Shown: positions 9,155 to 16,929 of the stretch, one piece after another | Position numbering within the stretch: position 1 is the first letter of the stretch | Layout of the letters: each line of letters opens with the position of its first letter | Origin: an uncultured Bacteroidota bacterium | GTDB taxonomy: Bacteria; Bacteroidota; Bacteroidia; Chitinophagales; Chitinophagaceae | Length of the DNA: 47,858 nucleotides | Assembly (NCBI GenBank): GCA_903829015.1 | Contig: CAIKOJ010000207.1 | Span: 1-47,858 of the forward strand | Reading direction: 5' to 3' | Notes under the pieces: generated by a model | Told to the model about the DNA's origin: nothing | Databases searched by the model: none | What the model saw: the letters and a program-made list of their open reading frames with translations, nothing else | Translations under genes and position numbers: made by a program

Positions 9155-9856
9155 ATGGTACTCAGCGAAACCTGGTTTATGGAAGGCTACATAGACTTTG
9201 AAATGCAGCAATACCGCTTGCTTGCCTACCTGCAGGATGTGAAACGTGCTTTCAACGAAAAGAAGTTGTATCCGCAGCTTGCCGACATTGTATTTCATTA
9301 CAACAATCTGTAATCGTTCCGTCAAAACAAGCGACTGCTGCAGGATCAGTTTCCCCGCACACTGCAGCATATCGACATGCGTAAAATGGAGCTGGTGTAC
9401 GAGCACATATTGTCTGACGATCAGATTATGGCAGAGCTGGAGCAGATAGTAGAGTATGCCGTTGATGAAATGAAAACAACCATCGACGACGGTGCAGAGA
9501 TATATGAACGTATCGAAAAACATATGGTCATAGAGCCAGTGGGGATTATGCCGCTGTACAAAAACGAAGGGTATATTTTTCTGTGCTATGGCGATCATAG
9601 CGAGGTGAGAGTGTATAACTACAGTGTTTCGCTCTTCGAACATAAGAATGCCAGATATAGAGGTATAAAGGTGGATTTTGTAGAAAGCCTCGAAAAAAAT
9701 CTGGCAAATACCTACGAGCAGATAAAAATAGATGTGATCCGCAGAATCAGAACCCTACCTAACCCCGCAGTCTTCAAAGTAGAATTTCCACTCGATGTAC
9801 CGGTGAATGAAACACTGCTCCCTGTTGCGAAGAGAATGCTGGTGAAGTACCTGTAG
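9155..9856 (+). pseudogene. Conserved hypothetical protein, interrupted by an in-frame TAA
   Basis: The frame from the ATG at 9155 (MVLSETWFMEGYIDFEMQQY) runs to the stop at 9854-9856, about 233 codons, interrupted only by TAA at 9311-9313 (codon 53). The residues before it (FHYNNL) and after it (SFRQNKRLLQDQFP) read as one helical protein. I do not know a function. The sequence is acidic and soluble with no signal peptide or membrane helix, and I believe it resembles uncharacterised Bacteroidota proteins starting LSETWF; that resemblance is from memory. An internal Met at 9377 could restart translation of the C-terminal 159 residues. It ends 12 bp from the convergent lipoprotein gene at 9869. 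Confidence 0.7.
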
Positions 9857-9868
9857 TTTTTCTGAAAA

Positions 9869-10273
9869 CTACTCTTTTACATAGTACTCATATGCAACGT
9901 CAGATATTCCATCTGCTTCAAGTACCAAAGAGTCGTGGACGAAATAATACATTGTCGATTTTTGCCCGTTGAGTACGAAGAAGTCCATCATTCTCCCGTA
10001 AGTGATAGACGAATCCCGAACCGTACCGAATGAATAAAAAGTTCCGGCACCACTCTCAATCTTTGTCAGCGAGATACTGGGCTTGATTTTTAAGATCGTA
10101 GGTACGGATGGAGTGTGCGTACCGCCGGCAATTGTTCCTTTTACCAACACTAAATCCCAGTTGCCTTGCAGCCCTGCGCTGGTTACAACAGTTGATTTGT
10201 TATTGTTTTCTTTTTTGCAGGATGTGGCGGCAAAAATAAAGAGCACAAAGAGTGCGGTAATTGATCGGTTCAT
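9869..10273 (-). CDS. Small lipoprotein of unknown function
   Basis: A 134-residue protein with a type II signal peptide: a hydrophobic stretch ending FAATSC, then a charged KKENNN linker. The mature part starts GLQGNWDLVLVKG, resembling the first strand of lipocalin-like lipoproteins common in Bacteroidota, and continues as alternating beta strands. It is probably anchored in the envelope. It converges on the 9155 gene with no clear terminator between them. The function is not recognisable. Confidence 0.75.
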   Translation of the reverse strand: MNRSITALFVLFIFAATSCKKENNNKSTVVTSAGLQGNWDLVLVKGTIAGGTHTPSVPTILKIKPSISLTKIESGAGTFYSFGTVRDSSITYGRMMDFFVLNGQKSTMYYFVHDSLVLEADGISDVAYEYYVKE

Positions 10274-10523
10274 TTATTTATTGTTTTAAGGTTACAGAAT
10301 CTAACTACAAATAGCATGGTATATTGCATAAAGCTACTAAATTCATCACATATCAAACTGTTAAAATGCCTTATTTTCTGTAATTTTCCGAATTAAACCA
10401 TCTGGACATTTAAGGCACGCCAAGAGAAAAACAGTTGAGTTTGGCTTTAACCAAAATATGGGTTAGTGTGGATTAAATGTCGATTTGGTATTCGTATTCC
10501 CGGAGTTTAGAAAAGCAGTAATT

Positions 10524-11576
10524 ATGTTTTTACAGTTTAATGAAAATGAGGCAGGCAATGACCTCATCAATAAAAAGCACGCATTGATCAATGAACAGAC
10601 ATCGCCCTTACTGCGGCTGATGTGGATTTATAATATTGACGAGCCCCAGCGCAGAACGTTTGAAAAAAACATTTGCACAGTACACATTGGTGGTGGGTAT
10701 TTTCTCACAGTGGCACACAATCTGCGTTCACAGGCAGGCTTTATCAGGTCTATGGATGAGGAACTGTATAAAAAGGAAATATTTTCGAAGCTGGACGGTT
10801 CACAAAGCAGGATGCTCGATACACACTATTTCACTGATCCCTACACGCACAAGAAATATTTAAACAGCACAGATCCTGCTACGCTGCAGGGTATAGCTAA
10901 CGTCCTGAAGCAAAAGCGGTACGATACCCGGTGGGTTACGCTGGCGCAGAAAAAGATTTGCAGTCCTTACCTCGTTTTTCAATTCAAAAACAATGCGTTT
11001 TACAACGATCAGTCTATGGCGGGCCAGTTTGCTGAGACAAGGCGTATGTATGATGCCGATGCGCAGAAATACACCTTCCTGATGGAAACGGAACTCGTAG
11101 ACGCTTTTTATGGAGCAGACATTGCGCTGTTTAAGATCGTGAACACACCTAAAGAAATTATCGACAGAATACCATCAGCCGATTTAGACTTTGATTTTCT
11201 GGATGATAGTGATCGAAAATTATTTTGCCTGCAAAGCTCACCCAGCGGCCCTGCCGGCCGATTGCTAAACGAAGCCAGCATAGAGGGTATGCTCGATCAT
11301 TTCAATATTTTTCCCGACGATATCGGTGGCAATTATGTGTTCGAAGGTTACCGTTATTTGGTGAAGGGTTATTTTCGTTTCGGTTCGTCTGGTGCGCCCT
11401 ACCTGTACTACGATGCAGCCAAAGGCAAATTTGTAGTGAATGCCATTCAGAGCGAGGCCAGCGGTATTCAGTTTTCCATTAAGAACGATAAAGAGGGGAA
11501 TACGCAGTATATCAATGCTATTGCATCACCTCTTTTCATTGTAAAAGATGAACTGAAGAAAATACTGAATCTGTGA
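10524..11576 (+). CDS. Trypsin-fold serine peptidase-like protein
   Basis: A 350-residue protein that keeps the chymotrypsin-fold triad in order. His is in GGGYFLTVAHNL (residue 65), Asp is in YGADIALFKI (residue 199), and Ser is in FGSSGAP (residue 289). This supports an active S1-type peptidase, although overall similarity to well-known families is weak. No signal peptide or membrane helix is visible, so location and substrate are open. An upstream Met at 10485 would add 13 residues with no domain; I prefer 10524. Its stop overlaps the GTG start of the lipoprotein gene at 11573 (GTGA), so the two are probably translated together. A dyad GGCTTTAACC...GGGTTAGTG lies near 10443-10470. Confidence 0.7.
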   Translation: MFLQFNENEAGNDLINKKHALINEQTSPLLRLMWIYNIDEPQRRTFEKNICTVHIGGGYFLTVAHNLRSQAGFIRSMDEELYKKEIFSKLDGSQSRMLDTHYFTDPYTHKKYLNSTDPATLQGIANVLKQKRYDTRWVTLAQKKICSPYLVFQFKNNAFYNDQSMAGQFAETRRMYDADAQKYTFLMETELVDAFYGADIALFKIVNTPKEIIDRIPSADLDFDFLDDSDRKLFCLQSSPSGPAGRLLNEASIEGMLDHFNIFPDDIGGNYVFEGYRYLVKGYFRFGSSGAPYLYYDAAKGKFVVNAIQSEASGIQFSIKNDKEGNTQYINAIASPLFIVKDELKKILNL

Positions 11577-12067
11577 GGTCGCACTTGAAATGTATTCTCG
11601 TATGTTTTCTTTGGGCCGGTGCCGGTTGTGGTGATCCCGATATTAGCGTTAATCACTCAGGAAAAATAGCACAATTGACCTGGCTGGAAGGGGCTTGGCA
11701 AAACTTTGAGGATAGCGTTGTTACTACTGAAATATGGGTGAAGCAGAATGATTCCCTCTATACAGGCGGGAGTTTTAGCGTAAAAGGAACAGACACGATT
11801 TTTGCTGAACAACTTTCGCTTGAAGCAAGAGGGCAGGAATTGTTTTATGTGCCGGTAGTAAAAGGTCAGAACGAAGATAAACCTGTTTCATTTAGGTTTA
11901 CTTCAGATTCTGCGGGTCAATTCACTTTTGAGAACAGGCAGCACGATTTCCCCCAAAGGATAGTGTACACACATCCTTCGCCTGACTCAATTTATGCCTG
12001 GATAGAAGGGGAAACAGGCGGTAAGAATAAAAGGATCGGTTTTCCAATGAAGCGTATAGGTAAATAA
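11573..12067 (+). CDS. DUF6265-type lipoprotein
   Basis: A 164-residue protein starting at a GTG that overlaps the upstream stop (GTGA). The N terminus is a short lipoprotein signal ending WAGAGC. The mature domain begins LTWLEGAWQN and has TEIWVKQNDSLYTGGSF and FENRQHDFPQRIVY, the pattern of the calycin-like DUF6265 family; the function of that family is unknown to me. Overlap with the trypsin-fold gene suggests co-translation and possibly a linked envelope role (inference). It ends at a strong bidirectional terminator. Confidence 0.75.
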   Translation: MRSHLKCILVCFLWAGAGCGDPDISVNHSGKIAQLTWLEGAWQNFEDSVVTTEIWVKQNDSLYTGGSFSVKGTDTIFAEQLSLEARGQELFYVPVVKGQNEDKPVSFRFTSDSAGQFTFENRQHDFPQRIVYTHPSPDSIYAWIEGETGGKNKRIGFPMKRIGK

Positions 12068-12096
12068 AAATGCCCGGTTCTATGCCGGGCATTTTT
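12066..12096. terminator. Bidirectional terminator between convergent genes
   Basis: Perfect 12-bp arms AAAAATGCCCGG (12066-12077) and complement (12085-12096) with a 7-base loop. The A and T tracts at the two ends let it serve both the lipoprotein gene (+) and the S46 peptidase gene (-). Confidence 0.92.
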
Positions 12097-12115
12097 ATCA
12101 ATTTATTTAGATGTG

Positions 12116-14299
12116 CTACTTACTGCTCTTTACAATGTTCATCTCATCGATCAGCCAGCCCGCGCCACCAAATTTCTCTACAACGAATAAGGTGTAGCGG
12201 ATATCAACAGATATGTTCCGGCAGCGGTTCGGATCAAAGTAGTAATCGCTCATGGTGCCTTCGTACGCACGGTCGAAATTGGTGCCTATCAGTTCACCCT
12301 TTGCATTAAGTACCGGACTGCCCGAATTGCCGCCAGATGTATGGTTTGATGCGGTGAATGCCACTGGCACTGTGCCATTTACGGCCCATCTGCCAAAGTC
12401 TTTTTTTGAATAAAGTTCCTTTAGTTTTTTGGGTACTCTAAAAATATCAGAGGTAGTATCATCCAGTGCTATTACCTCTCCCAGCGTAGTTTGATATGAG
12501 TAGGGTGCCTTACCGTCCGGATCAAGCCCCTTCACCTGCCCATACGCCACACGAAGCGTCAGGTTGGCATCCGGAAAATAAGTTTTCGATTTGTTCATCG
12601 CTATCTGTGCTTTGGTATACAGCCTGTTCAGGTAGCGCATTTCTGAGTTGTAGTATTTCAGCACCGGACTGATCTGCATTTTTCGTTGCACGTTCATAGC
12701 GTTATATAATTGCCATGCAGCGTCGTTGATCAGCTGCGCGCTGTCTTCCTTTTTAGCTTTTGCTGCAAAGGCGGCAAGCTTGTCTTTCGATACCAGCAGC
12801 GAGTTTCCGTACACATCTTCTGCCCAGATAGACATGTCTTTCCTGTGGTTATCATACTGAGTTTTATAGTACTCCGGCAGCCAGTCGCCGGAATTCTTCA
12901 CGTACATGTCCATCAACGTAATGAAGATGTCTTTGTCCGTGGGTGCATCATAATTTTTATAAAATCCCGCCATAACGTTAACCAGTTTGGTCAGCGTGTC
13001 CTGTAGTTCTTTGTCCGAAAAATTTTGCCTGAAGCAAGTGATCATTTTTTCCATTGCCGCTGCCTGCGCAATCAGTTCAATGGCCAGCGCGGCTTCTTTA
13101 TTATACTGGTCCTGCGTTATCAGTGCGTCTACATGTTCAGCAAGCCTTTTAATTTCACTCAGCAGCGTTTTTGCATACGGGTAGCTTTTTGCAGTATCTG
13201 CCCATTTCTGAAACGCAGCTTCAAACTTTTGTTTTTTGCCGGTAGCATCATTTATCTTCAGTCCTTCCACTTCGCCCTGCCATTTTTTCCAGCCGTTTGC
13301 TACGCCTGCCCGCTTGGAAGTGTATTTCAAAAACGTCTCTCTCGACCAGCCCATATGTTTCGTCCATACGTCCAGTTTTTTGGTACGGGCAGCAATTGCA
13401 ATTGGGTCTGTGATACTGTACACCTGCTTCAGTTCAAACGATGATATGTTCTCAACTGTTGTGCCAGGGAAACCATACACCATTGTAAAATCGTTTTCTT
13501 TATACCCCGATGCGTTTATTTTAAAATACTGCTCTGTGCGGTATGGTTTATTGTCTTTGGAATAGTCTGCGGGCTTATTATCGGCACCTGCATATACCCT
13601 GAACATGCTGAAATCGCCTGTATGGCGTGGCCATATCCAGTTTTCAACATCTCCGCCAAATGCCCCTATCCCGTTTGGTGGGAAACCAACTAGTCGTATG
13701 TCTCTGTAAGTTTCGGCAATAGCCACCCAATACTGATTGCCGTCAAAGTATGGTTTGATCATGGCATCCATGTGGGTTTTTTCCTTGAATTCATTTTCCG
13801 TTGCTCTTGTTCTTTTGGCTATCAGGCTGTCTCTGCCAGCATCCTTCATGGTATCTGCTATTCCATCAAGTATTGCGGCAGTCACATTTTCCATGCGCCT
13901 GATGAAAGTAACGGTAAGCCCGGCTACCGGCAGTTCGTCTTTCTGGCTTTGTGCAAAAAAACCGTTGGCGAAATAATCGTTCTCGGTTGTGCTCAGTCCC
14001 TGCACACTGCCATACCCGCAATGGTGGTTGGTGAGTATCAGTCCCTGTGGCGAGATGATTTCGCCCGTACAGCCTCTCCCGAAAAGTACCACCGCATTAT
14101 TCAGGCCAGTGCCGTTTTCATTATACAAAATATCTACAGGTATCTGCAGCCCCAGACTTTTCATATCCTTTTCGTGGGCCTTCAAAGTGGCAGGTATCCA
14201 CATGCCTTCCTTGGCATTTACGGCACTTTGGCCGCAAACGATTATAAATAGTATTAAACCTTTGATTAATAAATTGTTGCTGTTTGTTTTACCGGACAT
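12116..14299 (-). CDS. S46 dipeptidyl-peptidase, DPP11-like
   Basis: A 727-residue periplasmic exopeptidase with a signal peptide ending SAVNA just before KEGMWIP. Triad motifs are TNHHCGYG (His), HTGDFSMFRVY (Asp) and GGNSGSPV (Ser). The N-terminus-binding stretch VENWIWPR is present. The family removes dipeptides from the N terminus of peptides. The S1-pocket position that is Gly in DPP7 and Arg in DPP11 reads as Arg here (IGTNFDRAYEG), so a preference for Asp or Glu at P1 is predicted from family knowledge. Length and domain order are normal for S46. The gene stands alone and is divergent from the 14401 gene. Confidence 0.93.
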   Translation of the reverse strand: MSGKTNSNNLLIKGLILFIIVCGQSAVNAKEGMWIPATLKAHEKDMKSLGLQIPVDILYNENGTGLNNAVVLFGRGCTGEIISPQGLILTNHHCGYGSVQGLSTTENDYFANGFFAQSQKDELPVAGLTVTFIRRMENVTAAILDGIADTMKDAGRDSLIAKRTRATENEFKEKTHMDAMIKPYFDGNQYWVAIAETYRDIRLVGFPPNGIGAFGGDVENWIWPRHTGDFSMFRVYAGADNKPADYSKDNKPYRTEQYFKINASGYKENDFTMVYGFPGTTVENISSFELKQVYSITDPIAIAARTKKLDVWTKHMGWSRETFLKYTSKRAGVANGWKKWQGEVEGLKINDATGKKQKFEAAFQKWADTAKSYPYAKTLLSEIKRLAEHVDALITQDQYNKEAALAIELIAQAAAMEKMITCFRQNFSDKELQDTLTKLVNVMAGFYKNYDAPTDKDIFITLMDMYVKNSGDWLPEYYKTQYDNHRKDMSIWAEDVYGNSLLVSKDKLAAFAAKAKKEDSAQLINDAAWQLYNAMNVQRKMQISPVLKYYNSEMRYLNRLYTKAQIAMNKSKTYFPDANLTLRVAYGQVKGLDPDGKAPYSYQTTLGEVIALDDTTSDIFRVPKKLKELYSKKDFGRWAVNGTVPVAFTASNHTSGGNSGSPVLNAKGELIGTNFDRAYEGTMSDYYFDPNRCRNISVDIRYTLFVVEKFGGAGWLIDEMNIVKSSK

Positions 14300-14400
14300 A
14301 TATAATTTTGCTTTACAGAAATAAATATACGCTTTTACTACCGAACTTTCCTAGTATTAGCCTATATTAGCGGAAGATTAGGATATACTTTAGCCGAAAT

Positions 14401-16512
14401 ATGAAAAAATATTTATTACTAATAACGGTATTGTTATTGTCGTTACTGAATAAAACCGGTGCGCAAACACTCAGATTATCACCAGATTCGCTGTTTTATG
14501 CGCCTGATACTGTATGTATTCGCCAGCCGATAACGCTACTCCCCGATACCCCTGCTTTCAGTGCTACGTCGTATTACTGGGGCTTTTGCTCTGGTTATAT
14601 GATGAACGCCCCTACAGGCAAAAACTTCGGTGACAGTTTTAATTTTCATATTCCTGATGGCGTTGAAATCGCTTATGACAACGGCAATTACTATGGTTTC
14701 GTTGTGAATTCAAAAACAACAGAACTGATCAGGCTTAATTTCGGCACTAGCCTTACCAACAAACCTTCGATCACCAACTTCGGAAATCTGAATAACGGTC
14801 TGCCCGTAAATCCTACTTCTTTATTCATCGTAAAAGACACATTATCAGGCGAGTGGTTCATATTTGTGACCGGTGGTTTCGAGCCCACTACATCAACTAT
14901 TGGTCGTGTTGACTTTGGTTTGAAATTAGGTAATCCTCGTCCTAATGTTGCCAACTTTGGTAACTACAATAGTCTGCTCAATTACCCTAAAGGTATGTTC
15001 GTAGCGCAGGATAAGAACAATCAGTGGTATGGTTATGTAGTCAATCACACTACCAGCAATCTGATCCGTCTTGACTTCTCTTACAATATCTCAAACACGC
15101 CTAAGTTATTTGACTATGGGAACGTAAATAATTTCCTGCAGAACCCTACAGATATGTCGGGTATTGTTGATAAAGGCAAGTGGTACCTTTTTGTGGCTAA
15201 CGAAGGAGTAACGAGTTTTATTACAAGGATCGATCTTACAGATAGCCTGTATCCTGATCCTCTGGATATCACCGCTACTCGTTTGCAGAGCGATCCGTTC
15301 ATGACTCCGCCCGATCCATCACCACTTACTTTCAACCACAGAATTGATATGCCATCGTCTATTACCGTAACAAGAGATTGCGGCGGATTGTATGCATACA
15401 TCACTGATAGTACTACTCATCAGCTCGTTGCGATCCAGATGTCTACTGTTTTAGGACCTTATAATGCTGTTGATTACAACAACAAGGGTTCTATGTACTA
15501 TCCATCGGCTATTTCAAATGTGCTTAGAAATAAAACTAACGACGACCTGTATTGCTTTATAGTAAATGCCGGCGACAGTACACTTACACGTATTGCAATT
15601 GAGCAGTGTCATCATTCTACAATTCCTTCTTTCACTGAGGTGAAGCCACCGGTTTATTATTATGATACCCCTGGTGTGTATAACGTTTACTTTGTGATCA
15701 ATCAGGGTCAACCAAATATGCGTGTGGATTGCAAAACAATTACTGTATTGCCTTTCCCTCCTATAGCTATGAACCAGGACACAACTATCTGTGAAGGTGA
15801 TACGATCAGGTTGTATGCTGTTTCTACACTTGCTGATTCTTTCAGGTGGACTTCAAAGTATGCCATAGATACATCTTACATTTTCAGAGACTCGGTTAAA
15901 GTTTATCCCGATTATTCAACTACTTATCCGGTTACCATATATTATCCCTTCGGCTGTATCATTGACACCGGTATAAGAGTACATGTTAGGAAGATTAGAG
16001 CTGATGCCGGACCAGACCGTTGGATACTTGATGGTGCCAAGTCACTCCTGGGCGGACCGATGACGACACTAGACAAACAATACAATTACCATTGGGAGCC
16101 ATTTGAATTCCTGAGCGACTCAACTGTGCCTAATCCGTATTGCTTCCCTCCGAACGACTATACTTATTATCTAACTGTTACCGACGAAGCCGGATGTACT
16201 GCCAAGGATACTGTTGTAGTGCATTTGGATTGCGGCGACTTCTATGTGCCTAACGCATTCTCTCCAAACAGTCCTTATTCGGCTGTCAACAGGTTTGGTG
16301 TTAACAACAAAGAGATCGTTAAGCTGAACCATTTCAGAGTTTACGATCGTTGGGGAATATTGGTGTTCGAAACCAATGATCCTAACAAGCGTTGGGATGG
16401 TACCTACAACAATCAGCCCTGCCAGATGGGCGTGTACGTTTGGGATGCTGATGGATTCTGTATTGGCGGAAAGCGTTTGAAGAAGCATGGTAATGTTACT
16501 TTGCTGCGTTAG
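14401..16512 (+). CDS. Secreted beta-propeller-like protein with gliding-type (T9SS type B) C-terminal domain
   Basis: A 703-residue exported protein with a signal peptide 1-22 (ending KTGAQ). Residues about 80-400 hold repeats of 55-65 residues with WYGYVVNHTTSNLIRLDF-like strands, suggesting a beta-propeller. A PKD/Ig-like stretch follows (DTTICEGDTIRLYA, then ADAGPDRWI and YYLTVTDEAGC). The C terminus (FYVPNAFSPN, FRVYDRWGILVFE, RWDGTYNNQPCQMGVYVW) is the gliding-motility-associated C-terminal domain used for T9SS type B export. Function beyond surface location is unknown. A small YciI-like gene follows 29 bp downstream. Confidence 0.88.
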   Translation: MKKYLLLITVLLLSLLNKTGAQTLRLSPDSLFYAPDTVCIRQPITLLPDTPAFSATSYYWGFCSGYMMNAPTGKNFGDSFNFHIPDGVEIAYDNGNYYGFVVNSKTTELIRLNFGTSLTNKPSITNFGNLNNGLPVNPTSLFIVKDTLSGEWFIFVTGGFEPTTSTIGRVDFGLKLGNPRPNVANFGNYNSLLNYPKGMFVAQDKNNQWYGYVVNHTTSNLIRLDFSYNISNTPKLFDYGNVNNFLQNPTDMSGIVDKGKWYLFVANEGVTSFITRIDLTDSLYPDPLDITATRLQSDPFMTPPDPSPLTFNHRIDMPSSITVTRDCGGLYAYITDSTTHQLVAIQMSTVLGPYNAVDYNNKGSMYYPSAISNVLRNKTNDDLYCFIVNAGDSTLTRIAIEQCHHSTIPSFTEVKPPVYYYDTPGVYNVYFVINQGQPNMRVDCKTITVLPFPPIAMNQDTTICEGDTIRLYAVSTLADSFRWTSKYAIDTSYIFRDSVKVYPDYSTTYPVTIYYPFGCIIDTGIRVHVRKIRADAGPDRWILDGAKSLLGGPMTTLDKQYNYHWEPFEFLSDSTVPNPYCFPPNDYTYYLTVTDEAGCTAKDTVVVHLDCGDFYVPNAFSPNSPYSAVNRFGVNNKEIVKLNHFRVYDRWGILVFETNDPNKRWDGTYNNQPCQMGVYVWDADGFCIGGKRLKKHGNVTLLR

Positions 16513-16541
16513 GCTGCTTTCGGATTTGTAAAACAGGTTTA

Positions 16542-16838
16542 ATGGGAGCGTTTTTGTTTCAATTCGAACTGCCGGAATTTGATGAATCGCTTTTTGCGAT
16601 GATCCCTGTTCACAGGGCGCTGATCAATAAGCTATTTGCCGAGGGCCGGATACTTTCCTATAGTGTTGCTGATAATCGCAGCATGGTATGGTGTGTTGTT
16701 AGTGCAGACGATGAACAGGATGCGATGGAACTGGTGCTTACTTTCCCGCTTTACCAATACTTTACTGAAGTAACCTGCCATCCGTTGATGTTTCACAATA
16801 CACAGCCAGCCACAATGCCTGATATTTCCTTAAATTAA
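16542..16838 (+). CDS. YciI/muconolactone-isomerase-like small protein
   Basis: A 98-residue soluble protein starting MGAFLFQFELPEF, with an MIPVHRALINKLFAEGRILSYSV stretch and a C-terminal strand VTCHPLMFHN. The pattern matches dimeric alpha-beta-barrel proteins of the YCII/muconolactone isomerase kind. No catalytic role can be assigned. It follows the T9SS type B gene by 29 bp and shares its terminator, so it is probably co-transcribed, though no functional link is evident. Confidence 0.65.
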   Translation: MGAFLFQFELPEFDESLFAMIPVHRALINKLFAEGRILSYSVADNRSMVWCVVSADDEQDAMELVLTFPLYQYFTEVTCHPLMFHNTQPATMPDISLN

Positions 16839-16891
16839 TTGAAGGAGGGTAGTTGTTGCAACCTAAATCTTACTACATTTTTATAAAAGTA

Positions 16892-16917
16892 AATACCGGC
16901 GCAAGCCGGTATTTTTT
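16892..16917. terminator. Terminator between convergent genes
   Basis: Arms AATACCGGC (16892-16900) and complement (16905-16913) with a GCAA tetraloop, followed by T at 16912-16917. It ends the 14401-16838 unit on the plus strand and lies 12 bases past the stop of the receptor gene on the minus strand. Confidence 0.9.
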
Positions 16918-16929
16918 ATTGTAGGTGCC

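Noticed and set aside
5287..9856. TAA recoded as a sense codon in this organism
   Set aside because: Many intact genes in the window end at TAA at the expected family length, followed by terminators or close downstream starts, so TAA is a normal stop here.
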